The notes: a model not told the origin generated them from the sequence alone. DNA of 64,000 nt from Angiostrongylus vasorum (GCA_018806985.1 JADANN010000202.1:2475001-2539000), one strand, 5' to 3'. Shown: positions 33,735 to 43,270, counted from the first letter of the stretch. Made by a program: numbers and translations.

Positions 33735-33771
33735 AGCTGACGTTTCGGCGGATTTCGCCTTCCTCAGAGCC
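33735..33771 (-). ncRNA. hammerhead-like ribozyme motif, 3' repeat
   Basis: Minus strand: GGCT, CTGAGGA, A, GGCG hairpin CGCC, GAAAC, GTC, AGCT. All core positions match, stem II has four G-C pairs, and stem I can form GGCT with AGCT. It lies downstream of the endonuclease frame, in the same sense as the coding strand. Confidence 0.55.
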
Positions 33772-33967
33772 TGGAAAGGTCAAGTTGACAGCAATCTATT
33801 CGGCCAAACACCTCCATAACCAAACAGAGAAAACGCTGAACCAAGATTTCAATCACATTGAACACAGCTTTGCACACTCACCGCTTTCAATGAGGCTTCC
33901 ACTGAGTATCGTCGCGTGGAGACAAACCGCACAGAATTCACATGGAAGCGTAATGTACCCCCTCTCA

Positions 33968-34354
33968 TCAGAATAATAACTTATATCCTATATATTGCCC
34001 AATACGACGCGTGATAATGAGGCGTTCTTCCCTGCGGTTCATTTTCGGATTTCTGGAATTAATCCGGAATGTCTCGAGAGTTTTGCGCGCTTGTGTTCGC
34101 GATTCCTGTGCGAGGATCGTGACCTGTACTTCAAAGTCCTCCGCGTTATGTCTCTGGGTCTTATGCGTGCCTAATGGGGCATTTGGTTTACGTTTACCGA
34201 CTAGGTGTTCTTTTATGCGGACACAGAGTGGTCTACCCGTTTCGCCAATGTATTCGTCTCCGCACGCCTTACAGGAGATCAGATAGACTGTACCCGAGTT
34301 CATGCAATCACCGTCTCTACCATTAGGGCAAATTATGGAATTTTTGCATTGCAC
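33968..34354 (-). pseudogene. Penelope GIY-YIG endonuclease domain
   Basis: A 128-residue open block. It starts with a cysteine-rich segment (MQCKNSIICPNG, then GDC) like the zinc-binding motif that precedes this nuclease in Penelope elements. TVYLISC, GDEYIGETGRPL and RIKEHL follow, which correspond to the GIY and YIG strands and the catalytic arginine helix. RREERLII near the end supplies the expected acidic region. The enzyme would nick the target to prime reverse transcription. The block itself looks intact, but the RT frames feeding into it are broken. Confidence 0.8.
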
Positions 34355-35294
34355 ATAGACGGTCGTATATGCGGTTACGAACTAGCTGGCGCCTAAGAGT
34401 ACTCGGTGGTATTTCAACTACGTTTACCGAATTCTCAAGACCCGCCCTTCTTAAGCAGCGTTTTATAGCTGCACTTACATCATTTGAGATGAAGGGTGGG
34501 ATAAACGGGACCTTTCTATCGCTAGAGTTGTCGTTAAGGGGCCTAGGATTTCTTCTACACCTATCCCGAGCTACAGTTTCGTAGCCATTAGAAATGGCTA
34601 TTTGCCGTGCCAAGTTCCGGGACTCCTCTCTCTGCTCTCTTCCCGTGCACACGTTGGTTGCTGTTCGAAACATGTTTCTTACAAGCGCCCTTTTCGTGTG
34701 AGAGGGATGAGAGCAGAGGTAATGAACGAAGTTGTTTTTACTACTTGGCTTTCGGTACCACTTTGTAATGTAGCCATTTTCTGACAGGCTAATTTAGACG
34801 TTCAGGAATGGAAGCCAGTTTTCTTTCGGTTTCTCTCGGGTAAACTTGATATACTCTGACTGTTCGCTCAACAACTCGAAACATTTGTCTATTTCTCTTG
34901 TGTTGAGCAAAAGACAAAACTGTCATCTATACATCTACAGTAAAGTAACGGCCCGAGATCGGTCACTGGTACTTCCACCTTAGACATAAACGCAATGGCA
35001 AGACTTGGTGCCAGTCGCTGTCCCATTGCCAACCCTCTTATTTGAGCGTAGTAACTTCCGGACCATCTGAAGATTGAGCAGCTCAAGCATTCTTTCAAGA
35101 GTGCCATCAACTGCTCTATCTTGAAGCCATACATGTTTATTTCTCCTTCGTTTTTTTATAAGGACTTCGAATATGGCTTGCATTGCGGAGTCATTCGACA
35201 CATTTGTATAAAGGGCGGTCACGTCGAAGGACTCCATCACGTACGCGCTGTTGGGCTGCGCAGTACGTAGACGGGCCGAATAGATTGCTGTCAA
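34323..35294 (-). pseudogene. Penelope reverse transcriptase fragment
   Basis: From the 5' side: SFDVTALYTNV (motif A, with the catalytic Asp), then in another frame RGLAMGQRLAPSLA (motif B) and YCRCIDDSFVF (motif C; IDD where YVDD-like is usual). After a stop near 34795 comes a thumb or linker region (KWYRKPSSKNNFVHYLCSHP), then RNMFRTATNVC. One frame change near 35130 and the stop prevent translation. RT sequence before motif A is absent. Confidence 0.8.
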
Positions 35295-35306
35295 CTTGCC
35301 TTTCCA

Positions 35307-35343
35307 GGCTCCGAAGAAGGCGAAATCCGCCGAAACGTCAGCT
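35307..35343 (+). ncRNA. hammerhead-like motif, 5' repeat (inverted copy)
   Basis: Plus strand: GGCT, CCGAAGA, A, GGCG hairpin CGCC, GAAAC, GTC, AGCT. One core base differs (CCGA for CTGA). It lies in the inverted terminal repeat, so it is antisense to the element ORF. Confidence 0.5.
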
Positions 35344-35416
35344 TGTTCGTGAATAAAGAATAAAAAATAACACCTCGTGTTTGCTCAACGAGAATACCAA
35401 GACACTAATAAATTCT

Positions 35417-35640
35417 TCATTCGTGCCAGAATAGCCCAAAAGGTCCGCCTTTGGGAAATCTGAAAAGCCTATGTGGTCAGAGTGTTATCATTGCGTACCT
35501 AACATCCGTGGAACCTGTCGCTAGCTGCTTTTGTTCTCGCGGTTGTTGGGAGTCATTACGAATATCGCCTACCACATTGTACTCATACTGGCATGAGTTG
35601 AAGAATTTCCTCGAAGCATTGATAGTGCAAGGAATCCGTA
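35417..35640 (-). CDS. candidate 3' exons ending next to the Penelope insertion, weak
   Basis: On the minus strand a block including YNVVGDIRNDSQQPREQKQL ends at TTAG|GTACGC (donor at 35498). After a 39-bp gap, GGCTTTTCAG gives an acceptor at 35460. Joining them keeps phase (AG plus A) and gives STDVRFPKGGPFGLFWHE, then a stop at 35417-35419. The right target duplication of the Penelope element starts four bases beyond that stop. The plus strand is also open here (35503-35666), so the strand is uncertain and the upstream boundary is unknown. Confidence 0.25.
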
Positions 35641-35699
35641 ATCAGTATATGGAGACCATGCATTAGTTACGCAGGGACTTCTCAACCAGAATTTCCTAG

Positions 35700-35897
35700 T
35701 TCTACAACGAAATCATTACCAATACGGTGATGTCTAAGAGACGACAACATCTTGACAAAATTGCTCAAAGACGCTTTCGAGAACAGCTTTTGAAATCTAA
35801 GGAGGAAATTGGACTAAATGACCAGCAGTTGCACCATATTCGTATTTATGAAGGAAACGGTCGTTGGTTGAGTGTGGTGGATACCGTGTTTATGAAG
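35700..35897 (+). CDS. candidate internal exon, unknown
   Basis: The acceptor AATTTCCTAG ends at 35699 and ATGAAG|GTGCGA gives a donor after 35897. Between them are exactly 66 codons, phase 0 in and out, without stops. The peptide is hydrophilic and helical (SKRRQHLDKIAQRRFREQLL, then HIRIYEGNGRWLSVVDTV). I do not recognise the family. Neighbouring exons on this strand were not established. Confidence 0.4.
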
Positions 35898-36204
35898 GTG
35901 CGATTTGTTCCAAATGTCTTGTTCGCGCGTAGAGATTCAAATATCTTCGAATACTCAGCTATGTTTGTCCAGGTCGCAAAGTCGAGGTGACTGTTGAGCT
36001 GGCTCTAGAGATGACCAGGAGAAAATCAGTTTATTGGGGAACTTATAGTAGTATAAAAACACATAAAAAATATGTTTTTTAACGTGGTAGGGAATATTTA
36101 GCTCCTTATTTTCTTCCATGAATCCATGACTCTTCCTGCTTTACTGTACACCTCGCAAACCTAGAAGACTTGTAAGCACATTAAATAGATAATAGCTTTG
36201 AGGG

Positions 36205-36487
36205 ATGATACTGCATTTGACTTCATTAAACATCGTTAGAGGTGATTGAATGCATAATTTGCCTTTTTGCCTTTAACTTCTAATAACATAATACATAGCT
36301 AATATACACTAACTCTCGATGGCCTGCTGGCGTGTCAAGTCATTGCTTTTATCCTTCCAAAAAAGTCTGTTACTGAATTGGAGAACGCATCGGGATGGAA
36401 AGCTTGGTGAGCGCGGAGCGCTGGATCGGACGAGCTACCATCTGTGTATTGTAGGACACCTCTGGCCGCTGCGCCACACACGCTCCT
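36205..36487 (-). repeat. SINE family A relic
   Basis: Minus-oriented: CTGCATTTGACTTCATTAAA body, TCTGTTACTGAATTGG in place of the usual TCTGGTACCAATTTG, and head complement CCGCTGCGCCACACACGC. An AT insertion sits in the middle. Confidence 0.65.
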
Positions 36488-36489
36488 GC

Positions 36490-37590
36490 AGTAACTATTA
36501 TTAGTACTAGTATTAGTCTTAACTATTATTAGTCACTTAGTTGCTTCCGTTAGCATATTTTAAGCCTATATTTTCCATACGCCTAAAGGGTTCAGTATTT
36601 GGAACCTATAATGCAGTCAAAGACGTTTCTGACTGCCCGGCGACAATTTTCTGACGTGCAGGGTTACCCATGCCTTTAAGAAGAGGTGATCCTTTGGTGA
36701 TAGATTTGGTGAGCTGAGCGATAGCTGTGTATTCTAATTCAGGCTGGGACTTTATATTCTTGTTCGCTCAGTCTGCCAACCACCATCACGGGTACATGGC
36801 ATTGAGCGAATGTTGTGCAGTAGAATTAGTCGTTTTTGACTGCTCAGGGAAGCTTGGAGATTATACAGATCTCAGTGCGCTGTGATAATTTTCTGTCATT
36901 CTTCTCCCATGGGGATTGTTTCCCCTAATCTGAAATGTTGTGATCGATGATTACATCTTTCGAACACAAGAAATCCTCATATCAAATCTTTCGATTCAAA
37001 ATCGATATTGGGAGATACATTGGGAGATGTAATGATGTTTCATCTCTTCTAAACCTTGCGTAAAACTTGTCATTTATAGGATGGGCTTCATTAGTCTCAT
37101 GCGACTAAGACACCATTTTTCCGGTTAATCAAAGACTACTGTTCTTTATTTCCCATGAAAATATGTTGAAACATTAGCGGAGTAAAAAATATTATTATGA
37201 TCTCATGTAAGCTTAAAAATCTAGAAGTACATTGATCATCCATGTGGACGTTAAGCGGAAATCACTTTTAAAAAAAGTATTGTTCATGTAGTTCTTCGGA
37301 ATCCCTTGAGTCGTTTTTCATGAATGTGCTTCAGATAATGTAGTCGTCGATAAATTGAGCCGGCTTCAATCTTTTTTGTCTTCATGTTCATCGTCCTATT
37401 TAATTACATGGATAGTTAGATTGATCTTCGCGAATCATTTGATAGCCATCACCTCCTCATTCTATTCATCCAATTCCAACCTTCATCCACGTAAGCCTTC
37501 AAATATATATGTGTATAGGTTTCTCTACTACTTGAGTAGTTAAAATCTGATTTCCTCATTGGGATTTTGAAAACTGGTCGAATGGATTCC
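36490..37590. other. no supported gene
   Basis: 36600-36850 contains a stretch with AGCTGTGTATTCTAATTCA, resembled at 44305, so it may be a low-copy repeat. Nothing else was seen. Confidence 0.3.
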
Positions 37591-37599
37591 GTCCGTAAT

Positions 37600-37800
37600 C
37601 TCTTCCAAAGGGCTCCCAGGCCTTCACAATACGCCGTAGGCCATATGGGTCGAAACGGATTTTACTGACTCGGTTTTTCCAGGAAGGCAGAGACTGGTCT
37701 AGCGACCTCTCATGTTCGATGTACCAAGCCGAATCCCAGTGTCACCCTCATCATCGAACTTTTAAGTTTGTACCGTATGATCGTTAACGCTTTCAACCAG
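37600..37800 (-). repeat. possible family B relic
   Basis: CCCAGGCCTTCACAATACGC resembles the family B complement CCCAGGCCTTCACTACCACA at 43008. The similarity is short and worn. Confidence 0.3.
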
Positions 37801-38109
37801 ATCTAGTGTGTATGTTGGAAACCCTTTTTGTTGCTTTGCGTTCAGTTTGAATTCTATTTTTGGATTCCCATAAAAATGGCTGAAGGCTGTTTTTGCCAGT
37901 TTTATTCGTATGACTTAATTGCGCATAGAAAAGTAGACACATCAGTGTAAAAATGGAAAGCGGAATTTGTGTATTAAAAAAATTGTCTAAAACACTTAAA
38001 AATAAAATTTACTTGGCTAAAAAAATCTCTAGAAGCTTTCGTGATGTGAATTCGAACATTTCAAGCTGAACAATCTAGGGCTTCATATGCTCATAATTTC
38101 TCAAACAGA

Positions 38110-38290
38110 CGGTTAATCGTTGGATTCGGTAGCGTCATAGGAACTACTGCCGTCTTGGAAGGACCGAAATATCAATTCAATAATCGTCTTTCTCCGATCC
38201 ACAAGGTTCAGCGAGTCCTCTTGGTGAAGCCCTGGTAGTAACCTAGCATGGTTGTCTTAAGATTCCAAGAAAAACCGTGCTCCATCATCA
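38110..38290 (+). repeat. family B relic
   Basis: CTACTGCCGTCTTGGAAGGA and CCGATCCACAAGGTTCAGCG, then TTGGTGAAGCCCTGG, follow family B order. Divergence is high. Confidence 0.4.
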
Positions 38291-38856
38291 TTTACTGTGT
38301 TATTAAGCAGAAAAAATTCGACAGATCCATGAGCCAGGACCAATCTCATGCATCAACCTGATCATCTGTGTATATTCAAATCTCTACGGTTTTGAAACAA
38401 CGGAATGAAGTGAGGAAATGCTAAGGTTCGCAAGCATATGTGGTAGAATTATCTACGTATTTAAAGTATTTAAGTGTCTGCCAGATTATTTAGGACAAAA
38501 CCTGGAGAAAAAAAGACGTAGTGACAGTTATTGGCGTAAGGGTTCTATTCGCTAAGGGGAATTTTCTAGAATTTCACGAACTTGTTTTCTTCTTCTTCAC
38601 TTTTGCTTCGACATGAGGAATGAACCGATCCGCGATCGGCAGTTCTCCAATTCCAACTCGGAATCTGCAACCTTGTTTGCTTACTTATAATTTTACTACT
38701 AATTTATTTATTTGAGATTACTCATGAAGGAGTGAGGGCCTTCTTTTTGGGCGATATCGAAAGCATCTGCAGTTCACTTTAAAAGTTTTATAATTGTCTT
38801 AATTATTTGTATTTTTTTAAAGGACTTTTATTTTTCTTCCTCTCTCGGATAATATC

Positions 38857-39012
38857 ACTACTCGCGGTATCATTGTTATTATTGTTTTAAAATTATTCCA
38901 TTATTGTTATTATTACGCTATTGTCATTGTTATTAGTGCCATCATGACCATTGTTATAGTTATGTTTAAGTACCATTATTGTTGTTATTATCATCACTAC
39001 TATTATTATTGA
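38857..39012. repeat. ATT-rich simple repeat
   Basis: Imperfect ATT and GTT trinucleotide runs that continue beyond the SINE at 39282-39393. The SINE was inserted into this tract. Confidence 0.8.
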
Positions 39013-39280
39013 CGGGCGCGTGTGGCGCAGTGGTCGGAGGAGCCATGCAATACACATGGGATCGATTCCCACTTCCCCTGGCCCACCAAGCCTTCGAACC
39101 CTTCGACGTCGCTAAATTGGTACCAGACTTATCTGGGAGGGTAGCAGCACTGGCTCCATGCATCGTTAGGTCACTGGGAATCATTGTAAAGGCCAGATAT
39201 GCATTCAATCACCTCCAAGCGATGCTTATTGAAGTCAACTGCATAGCGCATACCTCAGGGGATTAAGCAACGCCGAGAGC

Positions 39281-39281
<1 letters not shown>
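39013..39281 (+). repeat. SINE family A copy inside an ATT tract
   Basis: Head GGGCGCGTGTGGCGCAGTGG, full body, and 3' end CGCCGAGAGCTATTATT merging into the ATT repeat. ACTATTATTATT before it and TATTATTATT after it may be the target duplication, which the repeat hides. Confidence 0.85.
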
Positions 39282-39326
<45 letters not shown>

Positions 39327-39393
39327 CTATTATTATTATTATTATTATTATTGTTACTATTGTTATTATTAGTTATTACCATTTTAACCATTG
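39282..39393. repeat. (ATT)n microsatellite
   Basis: More than 25 nearly uninterrupted ATT units followed by ATT and GTT mixtures. Confidence 0.95.
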
Positions 39394-39799
39394 TTATTTC
39401 AATTCGACCATATAAATTATAAAAAATATGCTCTATATACACATATATACATATATAAAGCATACTTATATACAATATAGTATGCATGTAAACGTAATTT
39501 GGGTATCTCTTAAGCGTTCGCTAGTAACAAACGATGATTCATAGCGAAGATTCATTACCAGAGCAATGTCACCTAAGCTGTAGAGCAGTAGGCGCAGCTA
39601 AGAGTGACCCTGTTTGATGGGGGTTCGGAGCCTGGCAGGCTAACAATAGGCAGTCCTCTTTAAAAACCATGAGAATAATAACCTTCAGAGCATTGCGGTT
39701 CTTTTATCTTCCGGGCAATCACAGCCCACTGCGCAGCTGTGATAGGCGAATTGCCCTCGACTGAGTTGCAGAATGCTTACCACTACAACAAATGGTAAG

Positions 39800-40086
39800 G
39801 CACAAAGCGTAAAACCATCGGCGTTGATCAGTCTCCGAGGGGTGCGCATGCATTCGCCGTTATTAAGCATAGCTGAAGTGATTAACTGCATATCTGGGCT
39901 ATAAAATGACTTGTGCAGCGTCACCGACCTATTAAGCCATTGTTGCTATCCTCCCAGATAAGTCTGATACCAATTTGCGGACTTCGGAAGGATAGAAAGC
40001 TTAGTTAGTCCGGAACGCAGGTTTGAACCAGTGACCAATCCAGTATGTGTTTCAGCACATCTCTAACCACTGCGCCACACGCACCT
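39800..40086 (-). repeat. SINE family A copy, subfamily with extended head
   Basis: Tail complement GCGTAAAACCATCGGCG, body, then GGTTTGAACCAGTGACCAAT and the head complement CCACTGCGCCACACGCACC. The extra CAGTGACC segment groups it with the copies at 25320, 43538 and 51866. Confidence 0.8.
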
Positions 40087-40154
40087 ATAAAAATGTTACC
40101 ACATAGTAATTGGGTTGTTGCTTTTAACCGTCATCAGCATTGTTATTATTTCCT

Positions 40155-40160
40155 TTTATT
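40155..40160 (-). promoter_or_regulatory. polyadenylation signal AATAAA
   Basis: The minus strand reads GCAATAAAAGG, 77 bases beyond the stop codon of the gene that ends at 40237. Spacing and strand fit a 3' UTR of about 90-100 nt. Confidence 0.5.
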
Positions 40161-40236
40161 GCAAAGTGTGTGACTTTCGCAAATCTTTCATCCGTCGCCT
40201 TAATTTATCACGTTTTCTTCTCATCCTGTCCTACTT

Positions 40237-40527
40237 CTATGCTAGCTTTTTTCCTTCGGCCAAGGTTTCAAAGAATTTCATTATTTCCTGATGCACCAGT
40301 ACCAGTGAGCTGTCACTCGACATGTTTGAGGTCTGGCTGGAGATCACAAGATTTTCTGCTAAACTGAGTAATCCATGGTGACAAGTAGCTATCAGTAGCT
40401 TGTTGTTCCCTGAGGTGCTTGCTATAGTTAAGGATAGTTTACTGAAATGCCAACCTTTCACGCATAATACTTTCCAGTAGCTGGGTTGTAGGCTTTTGGC
40501 CAAATCGTTGTGCAAAACGTAATCTGC
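40237..40527 (-). CDS. terminal exon of minus-strand gene, unknown protein
   Basis: The acceptor GTTTGAGTGCAG ends at 40528 and 96 codons follow to a TAG at 40237-40239. The peptide begins ADYVLHNDLAKSLQPSYW and ends FFETLAEGKKLA. The previous exon ends in phase 0 at 40634, and this one begins in phase 0 after a 106-bp intron. An AATAAA lies at 40155-40160. No family was recognised. Confidence 0.55.
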   Translation of the reverse strand, partial: ADYVLHNDLAKSLQPSYWKVLCVKGWHFSKLSLTIASTSGNNKLLIATCHHGLLSLAENLVISSQTSNMSSDSSLVLVHQEIMKFFETLAEGKKLA

Positions 40528-41871
40528 CTGCACTCAAACACATTCATGTACATGTACATGAGTATGATTCTGTGTATACAGAATGTGTAAGTCCATTTGA
40601 ACCAACCACAAAATTTGTTTCCTATATTCTTACCCTCCACCTCCAAATATATTTCCGTCTCAGGCCAAGTCCTATTTGGTCCAAGTTCATTTCTTCATTC
40701 TTGGCGATGTGGAGACTAATCAGCTTGACGTTACATGGGAAACATTCATAGAGATCGATTCGTAGCATGAAATGATTCTTCAAATGGAAAACACTGTAGT
40801 TTTCCTTTGCCACAGTGGTTCTCAGAGGTACAAACATACTTTTTTTCTTCCCAGCGACCCACTCTAGTTCATGTGAAAATATGTGGTTGAACAAAGAATC
40901 ACCGACATCCGCTGCTTGAGAATAGAGTTTCTTGATTTCTTTCCAAATGAGAAGCTTTTCTTTCAAATTTTTGAAGTACTTCGGCAAATCATTATGGACA
41001 TAAGTGGGATTTTTCTTCTTTGTAACAGAAACACATGGTGCGTGTGGCGCAGTGGTTGGAGGCGCCACTGTAACACACACATGAAATCGATCCCCTGCGC
41101 CCATGGCCCACCAAGCCTTCCATCCCTCCGGGGTCGGCAAATTGCTACCAGACTTGTCTGGGAGTATAGCAGCACTGGCTGGATACATCGGTCGGCCACC
41201 GCGAGTCATTGTAAAGGCCAGAAATGCATTCAATCATCTCCAACGATACTTAATGAAGTCGAATGCATGGCGTATCCCTCACGGATTGATCAACGCCGAG
41301 AGCTTTATCCTTTTTTTATCCTTTAACAGAAACACATCGCGATAGTGAAGACGACAAAAGCGTGATTGATGTGATGTGGCGCGTGAAGTGATGCCATTAA
41401 CAAAATAACTTCAAACATACTTTCTTCGTTTTCTTCAGCAGCTAACAAGTCGACTTCAAGAATTTCGAACAGGCAGCCGAGCCAGTAGTTCTCTAGCCAT
41501 CCAGTTCTGATTTCGTATGGTTTTTTATTTCTCCTAAGAACATGGTATAATTATTGTGTTTTAGATTACCTTGTTAAGCGTGGGATTAAATATGTTATGC
41601 ATTGCTTCTGTTTGAATTGAATTCTTTCCGCAGCTTTTACATCCAGCTTGAATCTGAGCTGAAATTATTCGTGTTCGTATTAGTCAACCTTTCTGTGTTA
41701 GAAAATACGTGTTTTCTTGATATCCTTTTCATCATGTCGGCAATTTATTTGCAGATTCTGCTTGCACTGCAGATCGTTTTCAAGCGTTTCGTTTTTCAGT
41801 TTCGTTGAAGTCGTTGGTCCCACCGATACAAACGAGGACAAAGCTTCTTGTAGCCGAAAGGAATCATTCAG
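40237..41871 (-). CDS. multi-exon gene model, unknown function
   Basis: Five coding-like blocks on the minus strand: 41709-41871, 41570-41658, 41421-41533, about 40634-41017 and 40237-40527. Donors are AC|GTATTT, AAG|GTAATC, AAA|GTATGT and AGG|GTAAGA. Clear acceptors are AATAATTTCAG, TTCTTAG and GAGTGCAG. The last two exons join in exact phase. The first three can be read two ways: the first two join in phase as DSFRLQEALSSFVSV through GCKSCGKN, or an ATG near 41739 gives a frame that joins blocks 2 and 3 across a 36-bp intron. The acceptor between 41420 and 41017 is unresolved, and a SINE sits in that intron. It could be a real gene or a decaying one. Confidence 0.5.
40634..41017 (-). CDS. 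penultimate exon of the same gene
   Basis: Open from the SINE edge to AGG|GTAAGA (donor at 40633). It contains KEKLLIWKEIKKLYSQAADV, FSHELEWVAGKKKSMFVPL and LHIAKNEEMNLDQIGLGLRR. The 5' edge is uncertain. ACAAAG at 41018 gives phase 0, whereas CTCAAG or CAAGCAG near 40914 would suit the phase-1 exit of the exon at 41421. Confidence 0.5.
41037..41323 (+). repeat. SINE family A copy with exact 14-bp duplication, in an intron
   Basis: Complete copy from GGTGCGTGTGGCGCAGTGGT to the tail TTTATCCTTTTTTTATCCTT. TAACAGAAACACAT flanks it exactly (41023-41036 and 41324-41337). It lies antisense within the intron of the minus-strand gene, a few bases from the probable 5' edge of the penultimate exon, so it may have displaced the original branch point or acceptor. 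Confidence 0.95.
41421..41533 (-). CDS. internal exon of the same gene
   Basis: After GTTCTTAG the minus strand reads RNKKPYEIRTGWLENYWLGC, then LFEILEVDLLAAEENEE, and exits in phase 1 at GAAGAAA|GTATGT. The 37 codons have good composition and no stops. Confidence 0.45.
41570..41871 (-). CDS. upstream exons of the same gene
   Basis: Block 41709-41871 encodes LNDSFRLQEALSSFVSVG, then NLQINCRHDEKDIKKT, ending in phase 1 at AC|GTATTT. The 53-bp intron ends AATAATTTCAG. Block 41570-41658 then continues in phase (QIQAGCKSCGKNSIQTEAMH) to AAG|GTAATC. A Cys-x-x-Cys pair is visible, but no zinc domain is assigned. The 5' boundary is not defined. Confidence 0.4.
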
Positions 41872-41947
41872 CTACTTTATTATTTACAGTGTATGAGTCT
41901 GAATGCTCACAGAATGTTTACAGCAATAAGATCGTGTTGTTTTTACC

Positions 41948-42077
41948 GCAGCGGTTAGAGTTCCTCTACGATGAGTCAGTCTTTGGTTCGATTCCAGGGC
42001 GGGTCTGGTACCAATTTGCCGACCTCAGAGGGATGGAATTACTAAGCATCTCTAACCACTGTGCTTCACGTCCCACA
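41948..42077. repeat. composite of two SINE A heads, inverted
   Basis: GCAGCGGTTAGAG and GGTTCGATTCCAGG form a plus-oriented tRNA-like head. It joins at about 42001 to a minus-oriented fragment (TCTGGTACCAATTTGCCGAC ending CCACTGTGCTTCACG). The whole is a short inverted chimera. Confidence 0.55.
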
Positions 42078-42079
42078 TT

Positions 42080-42570
42080 AATTTAATGCTCTCTTGATTT
42101 ATTATCACTGATGCTGCATGGTTGTTCACGGGGAATAGAATAGTTTAAGCACTATCCTTCCTAAGGATCACAAAAAACTAGATGCTTCCACGTTCAGTTT
42201 TTCTCTTAGTCCCTAATTTGTGGCGTTTTACTTATCTTCTCAAACTTTTTTACACTGATAGTACTTTTGGCATAAAAAGTTCGTGGAATAAACTCGATAG
42301 CTTGCCAAATTAATTCTTTCTGGAAATGGTGGCCGAAAGAGAGGCACTTCTCTTTCGAGCAGCCAATGTCGCGCCTTTGACGGGGTAACTCTTATTCTCG
42401 TGAATCTCCTTTGTTTTTCTCATCGTTAGAAAGATTTTCCTATCGCTGTTAATTTGTATTCAGTACATGTGAATCTCTTTATTTTAAAGATTTTCTTGAA
42501 GTTCTTTCAGCAAATAGATTTCTTGTAGCATATGTGGTGTTCATTTTATTTGCTTGTGTACTCGGTGTTT
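42080..42570. other. no supported gene
   Basis: AT-rich, no exon or repeat recognised. Confidence 0.3.
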
Positions 42571-42576
42571 ACTTGT

Positions 42577-43270
42577 TGTGCAGATCCTAGCACTTTTTTC
42601 TCTCGGTTCGTTGTCTCACATCGGTTATTAAGTAAGAGCAATATTGGAAATTTGTTTGGATTAAGGTGCTATTTAAAGACTTGCTCTTCTTTGCTAATAA
42701 CATCCAGTGCTGATTGAGCATAGTTGTCCGTAGAAATACAAAATACCAATGGGAGCACGTCCCATGTATTCACCACTGGTAACCACCTGCCTTTGGGAAT
42801 TTGAGTGGAGTTTGGTTGACTCTGACAGGGTTGAACTACCATGCGTGCGTTGCACGGTGTCTTTCATCACTATACTTGATACTTGATACTTGAACGGCCC
42901 ATCCTCACTAGTTGTGTGGGCCCCAGCATAATCACCATTTTTCGGAAATTTGCTGGTTAAGCCATTGGGGTTCCCTGGAATGCCGAGATCAGCTTGGGCA
43001 AAGTCTGCCCAGGCCTTCACTACCACAGGCAGTCGCAGTCCTTGTGGATCAGACGGAGATTTGCCACCATGCGACTTTGATACCAGGACGATGGTGGATC
43101 CTGGTATTGGTTTACTCCTGGTGGAAAACCCAGGCTCCTTCTCAGCTGGGAGACCTTGCCAGGGAGATGAATCACCCCGCTGTACATCGCAGTCCGACAC
43201 CCAGGAACACCTCCCAGCCACGATGAGGCGGTAGACCGTTGGGAGGCTTTCATCACTATATTTTCCGCAA
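42577..43270 (-). repeat. tRNA-headed repeat family D copy interrupted by family B
   Basis: TGCAGATCCTAGCACTTTTT at one end and the tRNA-like head near 42835-42874 (complement of GTTGAACTACCATGC). It resumes after the family B insertion as CACTATATTTTCCGC (compare CACTGTGCTATCCGGC at 1540). Confidence 0.5.
42875..43246 (-). repeat. SINE-like family B copy with target duplication
   Basis: Minus-oriented full copy from CCTCCCAACGG (minus, 43246) to the tail with three ACTTGAT units at 42875. CTTTCATCACTATA flanks it exactly (42861-42874 and 43247-43260). The flanks belong to a family D tRNA-like head. Confidence 0.9.

Larger units (their letters stand above)
33634..35399 (-). mobile_element. 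Penelope-like retroelement, 5' truncated, with inverted ends and 14-bp target duplication
   Basis: AGACACTAATAAAT flanks it exactly (33620-33633 and 35400-35413). The two ends are inverted copies of about 115 bp (near 33688-33815 and 35263-35395) holding GAGCAAACACGAGGTG and a hammerhead-like motif each. Between them the minus strand encodes reverse transcriptase motifs A to C, a linker and a GIY-YIG endonuclease, the defining combination of endonuclease-bearing Penelope-like elements. Coding starts inside RT just next to the 5' repeat, so the N-terminal half is missing. Frameshifts and a stop near 34795 make it inactive. At 1.77 kb it is shorter than a full Penelope element. Confidence 0.85.

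Noticed and set aside
33351..33740. 129-codon plus-strand open frame
   Set aside because: Its last third runs through the target duplication into the Penelope element, so it cannot be an ancestral frame. The first part has no domain or splice support.
39263..39487. Asn and Ile repeat peptide
   Set aside because: It is translation of the (ATT)n microsatellite.
40883..41326. 147-codon plus-strand open frame with a sequence shared by many other frames in the window
   Set aside because: The shared peptide is the translation of SINE family A, which lacks stops in several frames. Repetition at more than 20 sites with tRNA-like heads and target duplications shows it is a repeat, not a gene family.
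42694..43221. 175-codon minus-strand open frame
   Set aside because: It is almost entirely a translation of a family B insertion. The same peptide occurs in frames at 14569 and 17932.
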